A DNA stretch of 64,000 bases from Pseudomonas sp. PDM05. Lineage in GTDB: Bacteria > Pseudomonadota > Gammaproteobacteria > Pseudomonadales > Pseudomonadaceae. Location: the NCBI RefSeq assembly GCF_014851685.1, contig NZ_JACVAC010000019.1, positions 20,352-84,351 on the forward strand. Direction: 5' to 3'. How positions within the stretch are numbered: the stretch's first letter is position 1; each line of letters begins with the position of its first letter. A program made the position numbers and the translations under genes. The notes below the pieces were generated by a model. It saw only the letters and a program-made list of their open reading frames with translations. It was not told where the DNA came from and made no database searches. This document shows, piece by piece, positions 41,768-50,850 of this stretch.

Positions 41768-42730
41768 ATGACCCCATCCTCTGTTTTGCCACCTCTGGAA
41801 CCGCAGTCGGTGTGCCACCCGATCACCCGCAGCGCAATTTTCATGGTCGCCACCTTGACGCCCGGCAATGTCGATACGGTGCGCGCCTGGTGCGCCGACA
41901 TCGCCGGGTTGGTGCGCTCGGTGGGCAAGCGCGTGCCGGACGGCAATCTCACCTGTGTCTGCGGGTTTGGCTCGGATGCCTGGGACCGGCTGTTCGGTGC
42001 GCCACGCCCGGCGGCGCTGCATCCGTTTCGCGAGTTTGGGGTGCAGGGGCGCATGGCCGTCGCGACGCCGGGGGATATCCTGCTGCATATCCGCGCCGAG
42101 CAGATGGACCTGTGTTTCGAACTGGCCACCCAGTTGATGGCGGCGCTGGGGGATAGCGTCAAGGTGGTGGACGAGGTCCAGGGTTTCCGCTACTTCGATA
42201 TGCGCAGCATCATCGGCTTTGTCGACGGCACCGAGAACCCGGTGGGGCGCAAGGCCGAAGGCTTCACCCTTGTCGGTGATGAGGACAGCGAATTCCGCGG
42301 TGGCAGCTACGTGCTGGTGCAGAAGTACCTGCACAACATGAACGCCTGGAACGGCCTGACGGTGGAGGCCCAGGAGAAGGTGATCGGGCGCACCAAGCTG
42401 GCGGATATCGAGTTGGATGACCAGGCCAAGCCGAGCAACGCCCACAGTGCGCTGACGGTGATTACCGACGAGGACGGCAATGAGGTGAAGATCCTGCGCG
42501 ACAACATGCCCTTTGGGCGGCCTGGGGCGGGGGAGTTCGGCACCTATTTCATCGGCTACGCGCGCTCGCCGCAGCCGCTGGAATTGATGCTGGAGAATAT
42601 GTTTGTCGGGCGGCCGGTAGGCAACTATGACCGCTTGCTGGATTTCAGTACGGCGGTGACGGGTGGGTTGTTTTTTGTGCCGTCGGCTGACCTGCTGGAA
42701 GAACTGGCCGATCGAAGCGGCGGCCTCTAA
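41768..42730 (+). CDS. DyP-type (dye-decolourising) haem peroxidase, YfeX-like
   Basis: A 320-residue haem peroxidase. The family motif GFVDGTENP (~151-159) carries the catalytic Asp, the proximal His is probably in PSNAHSAL (~224), and the distal Arg in ILRDNMPFG (~243). There is no signal peptide, so it is cytoplasmic or packed in an encapsulin; no encapsulin gene is present here. It uses H2O2 to oxidise bulky phenols, dyes or porphyrinogens. It stands alone, 50 bp after the isomerase, and is followed by a REP pair. Confidence 0.92.
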   Translation: MTPSSVLPPLEPQSVCHPITRSAIFMVATLTPGNVDTVRAWCADIAGLVRSVGKRVPDGNLTCVCGFGSDAWDRLFGAPRPAALHPFREFGVQGRMAVATPGDILLHIRAEQMDLCFELATQLMAALGDSVKVVDEVQGFRYFDMRSIIGFVDGTENPVGRKAEGFTLVGDEDSEFRGGSYVLVQKYLHNMNAWNGLTVEAQEKVIGRTKLADIELDDQAKPSNAHSALTVITDEDGNEVKILRDNMPFGRPGAGEFGTYFIGYARSPQPLELMLENMFVGRPVGNYDRLLDFSTAVTGGLFFVPSADLLEELADRSGGL

Positions 42731-42747
42731 AACAACTCAGTCCAACT

Positions 42748-42851
42748 GTGGGAGCGGGCTTTTGTGGGAGCGGGCTTGCTCGCGAATACGGTGTGCCAGT
42801 CGCTGAATAGGTTGACTGATCCACCGCTTTCGCGAGCAAGCCCGCTCCCAC
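42748..42851. repeat. REP pair (family A) with a duplicated first unit
   Basis: GTGGGAGCGGGCTT is repeated in tandem at the left, then GCTCGCGAATACGGTGT, and the inverted partner follows. It separates the convergent DyP and uppP genes. Confidence 0.87.
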
Positions 42852-42880
42852 ATTGGATTGGATGTGCTTTCGCAATGGAG

Positions 42881-43753
42881 TCAGCTCAGCAGGCCAGTGC
42901 TGACCGCCACAATCAGAAACACCCCCAATAACGCCCGGTAGATCACAAACGGCCAGGTCGAGAACCGCTCCAAAAACTTCATCAGCCCCCAGATCGCAAA
43001 AAACGCCGAGACGCTCGCCACCACCAGGCCAAACAACAGATGCGGCCAGGCATGCGCGGGCAAGTCGGCGCGCAGCAGTACCCACAGCTCCTTCAACCCG
43101 GCGAGGGCAATGGCCGGCAGGCCCAGCAGAAAGGAGAAACGCGCCGCTTCTTCACGCTTGAAGTTGAGGAACAGTGCGGCGGTGAGGGTGGAACCCGAGC
43201 GCGATACCCCCGGAATCAAAGCACCAATCTGCGCAATGCCGACGATCAGCGCATCGCGCAGGCGCATCTCACCCATCTCCCGGGTGTGGCGTGCGCGTAC
43301 TTCTGCGACGGCCAGCAGCACCGCCATGACCACGCAGGAAATGCCGATCACCATCAACCCACGCAACGGCGAGTTGCATGCGTTCAAGGTCGAAGACAGC
43401 GCCAACCCGGCAATCCCGATGGGTATCGTCGCCAGCACAATCGCCACGGCCAGCTTGAACCAGCGGTCGTTGTAGTCGCCCCGACGCACTGCGCCGATGC
43501 TGCCGGTGGTGACTTGGTGCACGTCGCGCCAGAAATAGCTGACCACCGCCGCCAGCGCCGCCAGCTGCATCGCCGCCGAAAACGCCGAGCCTGGGTCCTG
43601 CCAGCCGAGCAGGGCGGGGACCACGCGCATGTGGGCGGTGGACGACACCGGCAGCAGCTCGGTAATGCCCTGGATCACGCCCAGGATGAAGATCTGCAAG
43701 TAGTCCAGGGAGGCAAAGCCCACATCCAGGCCGGCGGAACAGACGTTGGTCAC
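42881..43753 (-). CDS. uppP: Undecaprenyl-diphosphate phosphatase (UppP/BacA)
   Basis: A 290-residue inner-membrane phosphatase that recycles the lipid carrier of peptidoglycan and other surface polymers. The two catalytic regions are GITELLPVSSTAHMRVVPALLG (~28-49) and PGVSRSGSTLTAALFLNFKREEAARFSFLLG (~175-205), with about eight membrane segments. No ATG is suitably placed; the GTG at 43753 has AAGGA nine bases upstream and is the likely start. STAHM replaces the usual STGHL, so it belongs to a divergent UppP subgroup. Loss of this function gives bacitracin sensitivity in other bacteria. Confidence 0.88.
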   Translation of the reverse strand: MTNVCSAGLDVGFASLDYLQIFILGVIQGITELLPVSSTAHMRVVPALLGWQDPGSAFSAAMQLAALAAVVSYFWRDVHQVTTGSIGAVRRGDYNDRWFKLAVAIVLATIPIGIAGLALSSTLNACNSPLRGLMVIGISCVVMAVLLAVAEVRARHTREMGEMRLRDALIVGIAQIGALIPGVSRSGSTLTAALFLNFKREEAARFSFLLGLPAIALAGLKELWVLLRADLPAHAWPHLLFGLVVASVSAFFAIWGLMKFLERFSTWPFVIYRALLGVFLIVAVSTGLLS

Positions 43754-43931
43754 GGTGCGTGTCCTTGAGAAAAGGGGGATTTGCGCGAAGTCTATTCTAA
43801 ATGTTTCAGGAATTTGGCCAGGGCAGGGTAAATCCGCAATCGGTTCAGCAAACAGAAAGGTTGGACAATGTATTGGCCTGCGCGAAGGTTTTGTGAACAA
43901 TGGCGCCCTGCATTTTTTCACCGAGAGCCCC

Positions 43932-44438
43932 ATGTCCGAAACCACCGTCGAACTGATCCAGACCGGCCCCGAAGCCGCCGAGCTGATCCGCAATCTCTAC
44001 CAGTACTACGCCTATGAGTCGTCGGACTGGGAACAGGAAGATGTCGAAGGGGACGGCCGTTTCTACATCCATGACGAACACCTGGCGCGCTACTGGCAAG
44101 ACCCGCAGTGGAGCGCCAACCTGTTGTTGGTGGATGGTTTTATCGCCGGCTTCCTGCTGATCGAAGGCAGCGAGTTGCCCGGCATTGATGCGCTGGAGCT
44201 GGCCGACCTGTTTATCCTCAAGCGCTACCGGCGCAAAGGCATCGGGCGCGCTATCGCCACCCAGGTGCTGTGCAGTGGCGCATCCAACTGGCTGGTGCGT
44301 TTTTATGACCAGGACGAAGTGTCCCAGGCGTTCTGGCGCACGGTGCTGGATAACCTGCCGCGCCCGGTGCAACTGCTTGAACTGGATGACGAACCGCAGT
44401 TGGTGAACTACCTGATCACGCGGGTGGCGCTGCATTAA
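43932..44438 (+). CDS. GNAT-family N-acetyltransferase
   Basis: A 168-residue acetyltransferase with the acetyl-CoA site in LFILKRYRRKGIGRAIATQVL (~97-117) and the C-terminal FYDQDEVSQAFWRTVLDNL typical of GNAT folds. Substrate unknown. The frame extends upstream, but ATG 43932 starts directly at the fold. It ends convergent with the GlxA-type regulator, and the two coding regions overlap by 23 bp. Confidence 0.8.
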   Translation: MSETTVELIQTGPEAAELIRNLYQYYAYESSDWEQEDVEGDGRFYIHDEHLARYWQDPQWSANLLLVDGFIAGFLLIEGSELPGIDALELADLFILKRYRRKGIGRAIATQVLCSGASNWLVRFYDQDEVSQAFWRTVLDNLPRPVQLLELDDEPQLVNYLITRVALH

Positions 44439-45360
44439 ACGCTTGCTGCATTGCCTGCGGCGGCTGGCCGAAGGCGCGCAGGAAGGCCTGGCGCATGCGT
44501 TCGCGATCACCGAAGCCGGTTTCGCGGGCGACCACTTCCACCGGGTGGCGGCTGGTCTCCATCAGCGTCCGCGCGGCTTCCACCCGCAGCGATTCGATGG
44601 CTTTGGCCGGGGTCTGGCCGGTTTCTTCACGAAACACCCGGCTGAACTGGCGCGGGCTGAGCCGTGCGACATCGGCCAAGGCGTCCACCGACAGATCGTG
44701 GGTCAGGTTTTCGCGGGCATAGGCCAGGGCCAGTTGCACGCGGTCTGACTTGGGGTCCAGCTCCAGCAGGGCCGACAGCTGCGACTGTTCGCTGCCGCGC
44801 CGCTGGGCGATCACCAGTTTGCGGGCGATGCGCCGCGCGAGGTCGCTGCCCAGGTCGTTCTCGACCATGGCCAGGGCCATGTCCACGCCGGCGCTCATGC
44901 CGGCGCCGGTCCAGATCTGGCCGTCGACCACGAACAAGCGGTCTTCTTCCAATTGAATCTGCGGGTAGCGCTTGCGAAATGCCGGGGCGTGAATCCAATG
45001 GGTGGTGGTGCGCTTGCCTTCCAGCAGGCCGGCGTCGGCCAACACGAAAATACCCATGCACAGCGATGCAACACGCCGCGATTGGACGGCAGCGGCCTTG
45101 ACCAATTCCAGCAGGTTGGCCTCCGGCAGGCGGAACTCCATGTAGCCGCCGACGATCAGCGTGTCATAGCCTTCGGCGCGGATCGGCGTGGTGTTCACCG
45201 AGAACCCCTGGGAGGTCATCACCGCGCCGCCACGCTCCGACACCAGGTGAAACTCGTAGGCCGGCTCGCCACGCAGCAGGTTCGCGCACTCGAACACCGA
45301 GCCGACACTGAGGCTCAGGCACTCAAAATTCGGGTAAACCAGCAGCGCCACGCTGTGCAT
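44416..45360 (-). CDS. GlxA-family AraC-type regulator with DJ-1/PfpI domain
   Basis: A 314-residue regulator: DJ-1/PfpI-like N-terminal domain (residues ~1-185, with SLCMGIFVLADAGLL carrying the nucleophile-elbow cysteine and THWIH) followed by a C-terminal AraC/XylS DNA-binding domain with two helix-turn-helices (LSVDALADVARLSPRQFSRVFREETG; VEVVARETGFGDRERMRQAFLRAFG). ATG 45360 is preferred, with GGAG upstream. It is divergent from a gene for a free-standing DJ-1/PfpI protein, which it probably controls. Confidence 0.9.
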   Translation of the reverse strand: MHSVALLVYPNFECLSLSVGSVFECANLLRGEPAYEFHLVSERGGAVMTSQGFSVNTTPIRAEGYDTLIVGGYMEFRLPEANLLELVKAAAVQSRRVASLCMGIFVLADAGLLEGKRTTTHWIHAPAFRKRYPQIQLEEDRLFVVDGQIWTGAGMSAGVDMALAMVENDLGSDLARRIARKLVIAQRRGSEQSQLSALLELDPKSDRVQLALAYARENLTHDLSVDALADVARLSPRQFSRVFREETGQTPAKAIESLRVEAARTLMETSRHPVEVVARETGFGDRERMRQAFLRAFGQPPQAMQQAFNAAPPA

Positions 45361-45517
45361 CGCATCTCTCCAAGGGCAGGGGAGGTGGAATTGTCCGCGC
45401 GCGGCGGGCAAACGGCAACCGCCACCGTGCATGTCCGAAAACCTTGCGGATATGACGTTGTGCCGTGCAACCCAGGCTCCTAAGCTTCAACCCACACTCA
45501 TCCCGAGGCACTCGACA

Positions 45518-46195
45518 ATGAAAGTATTGATGGTTTTGACCTCTCACGATCAGTTGGGAGACACCGGCCGCAAGACCGGCTTCTGGCTCGAAGAGTTTGC
45601 GGCACCCTATTACGCGTTCAAGGACGCCGGTGCCGAGGTGGTGCTGGCATCCCCGGCCGGCGGGCAACCACCGCTGGACCCGGTCAGCGACCTGCCGGAC
45701 TTCCAGACCGAACAGACCCACCGCTTCGCCGCCGACCCGGCCGCGCAGCAGGCCTTGGCCAATACGTTGAAGCTGGATGCGGTCAACGCCACCGATTTCG
45801 ACACGGTGTTCTACCCAGGTGGCCACGGTCCGTTGTGGGACCTGGCGGAGTCGCCGGTGTCGATCGCGCTGATCGAGTCCTTCGAACGCGCCGGCAAGCC
45901 GATTGGTTTCGTCTGCCACGCACCGGGTGTGCTGCGTCACGTCAAGGCAGTCAACGGTGAGCCGCTGATCAAGGGGCGTCGCGTCACCGGCTTCTCCAAC
46001 TCGGAAGAAGCCGCGGTGGAATTGACCGATGTGGTGCCGTTCCTGGTTGAAGACGAATTCAAGAAACTCGGCGGCAAGTACGAGAAGGGCGCCGACTGGC
46101 AATCCTTTGTGATCGTCGATGGTTTGCTGGTCACCGGGCAGAACCCGGGCAGCTCCAGCGATGTGGCCAAGGCGCTGCTGAAACTCACCGCGTAA
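45518..46195 (+). CDS. DJ-1/PfpI-family protein (glyoxalase III / chaperone type)
   Basis: A 225-residue class I glutamine-amidotransferase-like protein. The nucleophile cysteine lies in GFVCHAPGVL (~137) with YPGGHGPLWDL (~101) before it, the pattern of Hsp31/YDR533C-like glyoxalase III proteins that convert methylglyoxal to lactate. GAGG precedes the ATG by nine bases. It is divergent from a GlxA-type regulator and 79 bp upstream of an OYE reductase, so the three may respond to reactive carbonyls. Confidence 0.87.
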   Translation: MKVLMVLTSHDQLGDTGRKTGFWLEEFAAPYYAFKDAGAEVVLASPAGGQPPLDPVSDLPDFQTEQTHRFAADPAAQQALANTLKLDAVNATDFDTVFYPGGHGPLWDLAESPVSIALIESFERAGKPIGFVCHAPGVLRHVKAVNGEPLIKGRRVTGFSNSEEAAVELTDVVPFLVEDEFKKLGGKYEKGADWQSFVIVDGLLVTGQNPGSSSDVAKALLKLTA

Positions 46196-46274
46196 GTTCA
46201 TTCATTACCTTTTGATTGGCGGCTCCCGAGGAGTCGCCAAGGCTTTTGCTCGTCCAGGATTTGGAAAACCGCAC

Positions 46275-47396
46275 ATGACAGACAATATTCTCAACACCCC
46301 ACTGCAACTGGGTCGGCACACACTGGGCAACCGCATTGTGCTGCCGCCGTTGACCCGCCAGCGCAGCGCCCAACCCGGTGACATCGCCACCGCCTTGATG
46401 GCCGAGTATTACCGCCAGCGTGCGTCGGCCGGCTTCATGGTCAGCGAGGGCACGCAGATCGAGCCCCGTGGCCAGGGGTATGCGTGGACGCCGGGGATCT
46501 ACAGCGCGGCGCAGGTCGATGGCTGGCGCACCGTCACCGACGCCGTGCATGCTGACGGCGGGGTGATCTTTGCTCAGTTGTGGCATGTGGGGCGCGTCTC
46601 CCATCACGCGTTGCAACCAGGCGGCGCAGCTCCGGTGGCGCCGTCGGCGATCCAGCCGAAACAGGTCAAGGCGTTCATCGAAACCGCGCCGGGCGCAGGT
46701 GAACTGGTGCAACCGCCAGTGCCGCGTGCGTTGGATACGCAAGAGGTCAAGGACCTGGTCGGCTTGTATGCCGAGGCCGCGCGCAACGCGATGGCGGCGG
46801 GGTTCGATGGGGTGGAGATTCATTCGGCCAATGGTTATTTGGTCAACCAGTTCATTTCGGCCCATTCCAATCAGCGCGATGACGAATACGGTGGTTCGCT
46901 GGATAACCGCCTGCGTTTCCTGCGCGAGATTGTCGCGGCGGTCAGCGATGCGGTCGGGCCGGATCGACTGGGCGTGCGTTTTTCGCCGTTGTTCAGTGGC
47001 ACCGACCAGGACCGCGTGTACATCGGCCTGGTGGAAGAAGACCCACATCACACTTACATCGAAGCCGTCAAAATGCTGGAAGCGGCGGGCATCGCCTACG
47101 TTTCCATTGCCGAGGCGGATTGGGACGACGCACCTCAATTGCCGGAAAGCTTCCGGCGTGCGCTGCGTGACAGCTTCAGCGGCCGCATTATCTACGCCGG
47201 ACGCTATACCGCCGAGCGTGGCGAGAAACTGGTGCAAGCGGGGCTGGCGGACCTGATCGCGTTTGGCCGCCCATTCATTGCCAACCCGGACCTGCCGCAA
47301 CGCCTGTTCAATGGCTGGCCGCTGAACCCGCTGCGGGTCGAAGGCATGTACGGGGGTTCGGAGCAGGGCTATATCGATTACCCGACTTACCGTTAA
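46275..47396 (+). CDS. Alkene reductase of the classical OYE class (NemA/XenB-like)
   Basis: A 373-residue FMN enzyme of the classical OYE group, different in class from the XenA-like protein at 11.9 kb. Seen are LPPLTRQRS near the start, AQLWHVGRVSH (~97-107), the His/Asn pair in EIHSANGYLVNQF (~178-190) and the conserved SNQRDDEYGGSLDNR. It reduces nitro-esters, N-ethylmaleimide and unsaturated carbonyls with NAD(P)H. ATG 46275 has GGA upstream. It is close behind the DJ-1 gene and probably co-transcribed with it. Confidence 0.92.
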   Translation: MTDNILNTPLQLGRHTLGNRIVLPPLTRQRSAQPGDIATALMAEYYRQRASAGFMVSEGTQIEPRGQGYAWTPGIYSAAQVDGWRTVTDAVHADGGVIFAQLWHVGRVSHHALQPGGAAPVAPSAIQPKQVKAFIETAPGAGELVQPPVPRALDTQEVKDLVGLYAEAARNAMAAGFDGVEIHSANGYLVNQFISAHSNQRDDEYGGSLDNRLRFLREIVAAVSDAVGPDRLGVRFSPLFSGTDQDRVYIGLVEEDPHHTYIEAVKMLEAAGIAYVSIAEADWDDAPQLPESFRRALRDSFSGRIIYAGRYTAERGEKLVQAGLADLIAFGRPFIANPDLPQRLFNGWPLNPLRVEGMYGGSEQGYIDYPTYR

Positions 47397-47442
47397 AACG
47401 GCGGCCTTCAATACACAGCAAATCAAATGTGGGAGATCAAAT

Positions 47443-47529
47443 GTGGGAGCGGGCTTGCTCGCGAAAGCGGTGGTTCAGTCAAAGTATCTGTGTCTGATAC
47501 ACCGTCTTCGCGAGCAAGCCCGCTCCCAC
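47443..47529. repeat. REP pair (family A)
   Basis: Inverted GTGGGAGCGGGCTTGCTCGCG units lie between the convergent OYE and quinone-reductase genes; a stray AATGTGGGAGATCAA copy of the flank lies just upstream. Confidence 0.88.
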
Positions 47530-47563
47530 ACAAGCCTGCTTTTCACATTGGATTTGTGCGGGT

Positions 47564-48550
47564 TCAGATCACCCTCAACACAATCTTGCCGATATGCTCC
47601 CCACCTTCCATCCGCGCATGGGCCTTGTCGGCGTCGGTGTACTCAAACACCTGATCGATCATCGGCAGGCAACGCCCGGCTGACAGCGCCGGCCACACGT
47701 GTTCGCGCAGTTGTGCGGCGATGGCGGCTTTTTCATCCGCAGTCCGCGTGCGCAGCAGTGAGCCGGTCACAATCGCGCGTTTGCCGAGGATGGTCAGCAA
47801 GTCCACGTCATTGGCCTTGGTGCCGCCGAGAAAGCCCAGCATCACCAGGCGGCCATCCATGCTCAAGGCCTTGAGATTGGTGTTGAGGTACGAGGCGCCC
47901 ATGATGTCGAGGATCACATTCACGCCTTGGGCACCGATCACTTCGGCGAAGTCCTGCTCACGATAATTGATCGCCTCGGCGCCCAGGTCGCGGATGACCG
48001 CGCATTTCTCGGCGCTGCCGGCGGTGGCAAATGCCTGGATGCCGAATTCGCGGCACAACATCAGTGCGGTGGTGCCGATGCCGCTGGTGCCGCCATGGAT
48101 CAGCACGCGCTGACCCTTGTGCGCGCCACCGATGCCAAACAGGTTGGCCCACACGGTAAAGAAGGTTTCCGGGATCGCGGCGGCTTGAAGCCACGACAGG
48201 CCCTCGGGAATCGGCAACGCCTGGCCGGCAGGCACCGCGCAATATTGCGCATAGCCGCCGCCGTTGGTCAGGGCGCAAACCTTGTCGCCGAGGGCGAAGG
48301 CGCTGACCCCGTCGCCCAGTGCCACCACTTCACCCGCCACTTCCAGGCCGGGAATCAGGCTCATGCCGGGCTTCATCGGGTACTTGCCCGCGCGTTGCAA
48401 GGCGTCGGGGCGGTTGACCCCGGCAGCGTGCACGCGAATCAGGATTTCGCCGGCGCCCGGGGTGGGCACGGGGACCTGGCGTGGCTTGAGCACTTCGGGG
48501 TCGCCGGGAGTGGTGATTTCAATCAGGGTCATGTCGGTAGGCAGGGTCAT
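47564..48550 (-). CDS. NAD(P)H-quinone oxidoreductase, zinc-free MDR family (PIG3-like)
   Basis: A 328-residue medium-chain reductase: GroES-like N-terminus (VHAAGVNRPDALQRAGKYP), NADPH-binding VLIHGGTSGIGTTALML (~148-164) and the PIG3-type INYREQDF. No zinc-binding cysteines, as expected for the QOR branch. It reduces quinones or enones with NADPH. The ATG overlaps the MFS stop codon by 4 bp, so the two are co-translated. Confidence 0.9.
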   Translation of the reverse strand: MTLPTDMTLIEITTPGDPEVLKPRQVPVPTPGAGEILIRVHAAGVNRPDALQRAGKYPMKPGMSLIPGLEVAGEVVALGDGVSAFALGDKVCALTNGGGYAQYCAVPAGQALPIPEGLSWLQAAAIPETFFTVWANLFGIGGAHKGQRVLIHGGTSGIGTTALMLCREFGIQAFATAGSAEKCAVIRDLGAEAINYREQDFAEVIGAQGVNVILDIMGASYLNTNLKALSMDGRLVMLGFLGGTKANDVDLLTILGKRAIVTGSLLRTRTADEKAAIAAQLREHVWPALSAGRCLPMIDQVFEYTDADKAHARMEGGEHIGKIVLRVI

Positions 48551-49779
48551 TTTGCAAGTCCTGTAGCGGTAAGCGTATGGGGTGGGACCGTAGCGGACGG
48601 TCGGCGGTTCAGTTGCAACATACCCAGTTCCAGCATCAGCGCGACCACGATCGCCCCGGCTGCAATCATGAACAACAACCCATGGTCGCCGCCGCTGCTG
48701 TTGAACAAGGCTGAATAGGCAAACCCGCTCAGTGCCTGGAATGTCGCGAACGACACCGTTGCACGGCTCCAGGCGAGCTGTTGCTGGTGATGGTCGGGCA
48801 GCAATTCATGCACCCGCGCCAAGGCCAGCGGCACGATGCCCGGTGGGAACGAGCCAAGGATCACCGCCAGCAGCGCCAGGGCGGTGAACGAGCCGGCGAA
48901 GGGCAATAGCCCGACGGCCAGCGCCTGCACCACCAGGACCAGGCGAATGCTGGCGCGGGCCCCGAGTTTGTCAGCCAGGTACCCATAGGTGACCGGCCCG
49001 ATAATCGAGCCCAGCCCGTACATCACCCAGATCATCGCGCCGACCTGCGGGCCATCCCCCAGGCCACGGGCCACGTAGTCCACCAGGAACACCATGGCCG
49101 GCACCAGGCCCGCCGCCATAAAGGCGTATTGGGCAAACAACAGGTACACACCGGCGGGGGTGGGCAGCGGCGCGTGTGCCGGTGGTGCGGGTTCCTGCTG
49201 CGTGCCGTGGGGCCATGCCAACCAGCTTGCGGCGGTCAGCACCAATGCCAACAGGCCGAGGCCGAACCAGGTCTGCTGCAGGCCCAGGCGCAACAGCGGC
49301 GGCACGAGGGTGCCTGAACCGGCAATCCCCAGGCCGATCCCGAGGAAGATCGCACCGCTTGCCAAGCCCCGCCGCGCTGCCGGGACATGGGGCAGCACCG
49401 TCGCCGCCACCAGCACCATGATTGCGCCACCGGCCACCCCCGACAGCAGGCGCCAGCCGAAGAACCAGGCCACCGACAACGGAAAGCCGCAGGCAAAGAA
49501 CGCCAGGGTCACCGCGACCATCATCAGGCGCAACGCGGTGGTGTTGGAAGTCCGTTGGGCGAGGGGCCGGCCGATCAGCGCACCGATCAAATAGCCCACC
49601 AGGTTGGCGGCGCCGAGGTACACCACATCGCTGGCGCTGAACCAGTGGGCCTGGATCAGGCTTGGGATCAGTGGCGTGTAGGCGAAACGTGCCAGGCCAA
49701 TACTGACCAGGCTGGCACACAGGCCGGCGAAGATCGGCAGCCAGATCGAGCGACGAGCACAAGCGTGGAGGTCATGCAT
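48547..49779 (-). CDS. MFS transporter, YbfB/YjiJ family
   Basis: A 410-residue major facilitator with 12 hydrophobic segments and YbfB/YjiJ-family features (GLARFAYTPLIPSLI near the N-terminus, YLGAANLVGYLIGAL, a basic loop after segment 2, and GSIIGPVTYGYLADKLG in the second half). Substrate unknown; efflux of a small molecule is likely. Divergent from a LysR gene across a 112-bp region with two similar palindromic sites, and coupled to a quinone reductase behind it. Confidence 0.88.
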   Translation of the reverse strand: MHDLHACARRSIWLPIFAGLCASLVSIGLARFAYTPLIPSLIQAHWFSASDVVYLGAANLVGYLIGALIGRPLAQRTSNTTALRLMMVAVTLAFFACGFPLSVAWFFGWRLLSGVAGGAIMVLVAATVLPHVPAARRGLASGAIFLGIGLGIAGSGTLVPPLLRLGLQQTWFGLGLLALVLTAASWLAWPHGTQQEPAPPAHAPLPTPAGVYLLFAQYAFMAAGLVPAMVFLVDYVARGLGDGPQVGAMIWVMYGLGSIIGPVTYGYLADKLGARASIRLVLVVQALAVGLLPFAGSFTALALLAVILGSFPPGIVPLALARVHELLPDHHQQQLAWSRATVSFATFQALSGFAYSALFNSSGGDHGLLFMIAAGAIVVALMLELGMLQLNRRPSATVPPHTLTATGLAK

Positions 49780-49830
49780 GGGGGCGGTCCTGGGTATTTT
49801 TCTCTGGCGCCCAGCATAGCCAGGATTATC

Positions 49831-49846
49831 GATGCAATAATGCTGC
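49831..49846. promoter_or_regulatory. Likely LysR site 1
   Basis: GATGCAATAATGCTGC contains GCA-ATAA-TGC. It resembles the second site 32 bp further on, at the same face of the helix. Confidence 0.45.
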
Positions 49847-49862
49847 GATTAAGCTTCACACT

Positions 49863-49878
49863 GATGCATATATGCAGC
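49863..49878. promoter_or_regulatory. Likely LysR site 2 (perfect 12-bp palindrome)
   Basis: The core TGCATATATGCA is a perfect palindrome; with flanks, GATGCATATATGCAGC copies the pattern of site 1. It ends 13 bp before the LysR start, fitting autorepression. Confidence 0.55.
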
Positions 49879-49891
49879 ACTGGAGAAACGC

Positions 49892-50767
49892 ATGAATTGG
49901 GACGATGCACGGGTATTCCTCGCGGTTTGCCGCGAATCCACGCTGCGCGGGGCGGCGCGGGTGCTGGGGGTGGACCAGGCGACCGTTGGCCGGCGCGTCA
50001 ATGCCCTGGAAAAATCCCTGGGCGCGACGCTTTTCCTGCGCACCTCCGAGGGCTACGCACTGACCGCCGTTGGCGAGGCGGCCTTGCTCTCGGTGGAAAA
50101 AATGGAACGCTCGGCCCTTGATCTGCAACGCCAGATCCAGGGCCTGGATGAGCGCCTGACCGGCACTGTGCGGGTCAGCACCACCGACTCCCTGGCCATC
50201 GACTTCCTGATCCCGGCCATCGCCTGTTTGCACGACAAACACCCCGACGTACGCGTGCAATTGGACGCGTCCACCCAGATCCTCAGCCTGGCCAAGCGGG
50301 AAGCCGACATCGCGGTGCGCAACACGCGCCCGGACAACCCCGACCTGATCGCCCGGCGCATCGCCCGTTGGCCGGTGGGCTTGTTTGCCTCCCAAGGCTA
50401 CGTCGAGCGTCACGGTGTGCCCGAGCCCGGCAGCCTGTTCGACGGCCACGACCTGGTGGTCTATCAACCCTATCTGCAACACCAGAAGGACCTGACGCTG
50501 GTGTCCGAGCCGCTGGGCCGTGGGCGCATTGTCGCCGCCTTGAGTTCCAGCCTGCTGGTGCGCCGGTCGATTGCCGCCGGCATCGGCATCGGTGAAATCC
50601 CGGTGGCCAGCGGTGAGCGCGACGGCCTGGTGCGCCTGTGGCCGCAGCGCACGCGACCGACGCCCTACGACGTATGGCTGGTGACCCACGCCGACCTGCG
50701 CCACACCGCACGGGTGCGGGTGGTGATCGATGAAATCGTCGCGGCGTTTGCCGGCACGGGGGAGTGA
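49892..50767 (+). CDS. LysR-family transcriptional regulator
   Basis: A 291-residue LysR regulator: N-terminal winged helix (MNWDDARVFLAVCRESTLRGAARVLGVDQATVGRRVNALEKSLG) and a C-terminal effector domain. GGAG lies before the ATG. It is divergent from the MFS-quinone reductase pair, and the promoter region holds two matching sites three helical turns apart, so it probably controls that pair. Effector unknown. Confidence 0.9.
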   Translation: MNWDDARVFLAVCRESTLRGAARVLGVDQATVGRRVNALEKSLGATLFLRTSEGYALTAVGEAALLSVEKMERSALDLQRQIQGLDERLTGTVRVSTTDSLAIDFLIPAIACLHDKHPDVRVQLDASTQILSLAKREADIAVRNTRPDNPDLIARRIARWPVGLFASQGYVERHGVPEPGSLFDGHDLVVYQPYLQHQKDLTLVSEPLGRGRIVAALSSSLLVRRSIAAGIGIGEIPVASGERDGLVRLWPQRTRPTPYDVWLVTHADLRHTARVRVVIDEIVAAFAGTGE

Positions 50768-50850
50768 GGTCAGCACAGGCTTGCAAGCGTGCGCGCGCGC
50801 CTGTCGACAGAATCGACCGCGACAGAAGGTCAACTCACACCGGAGCGCAT

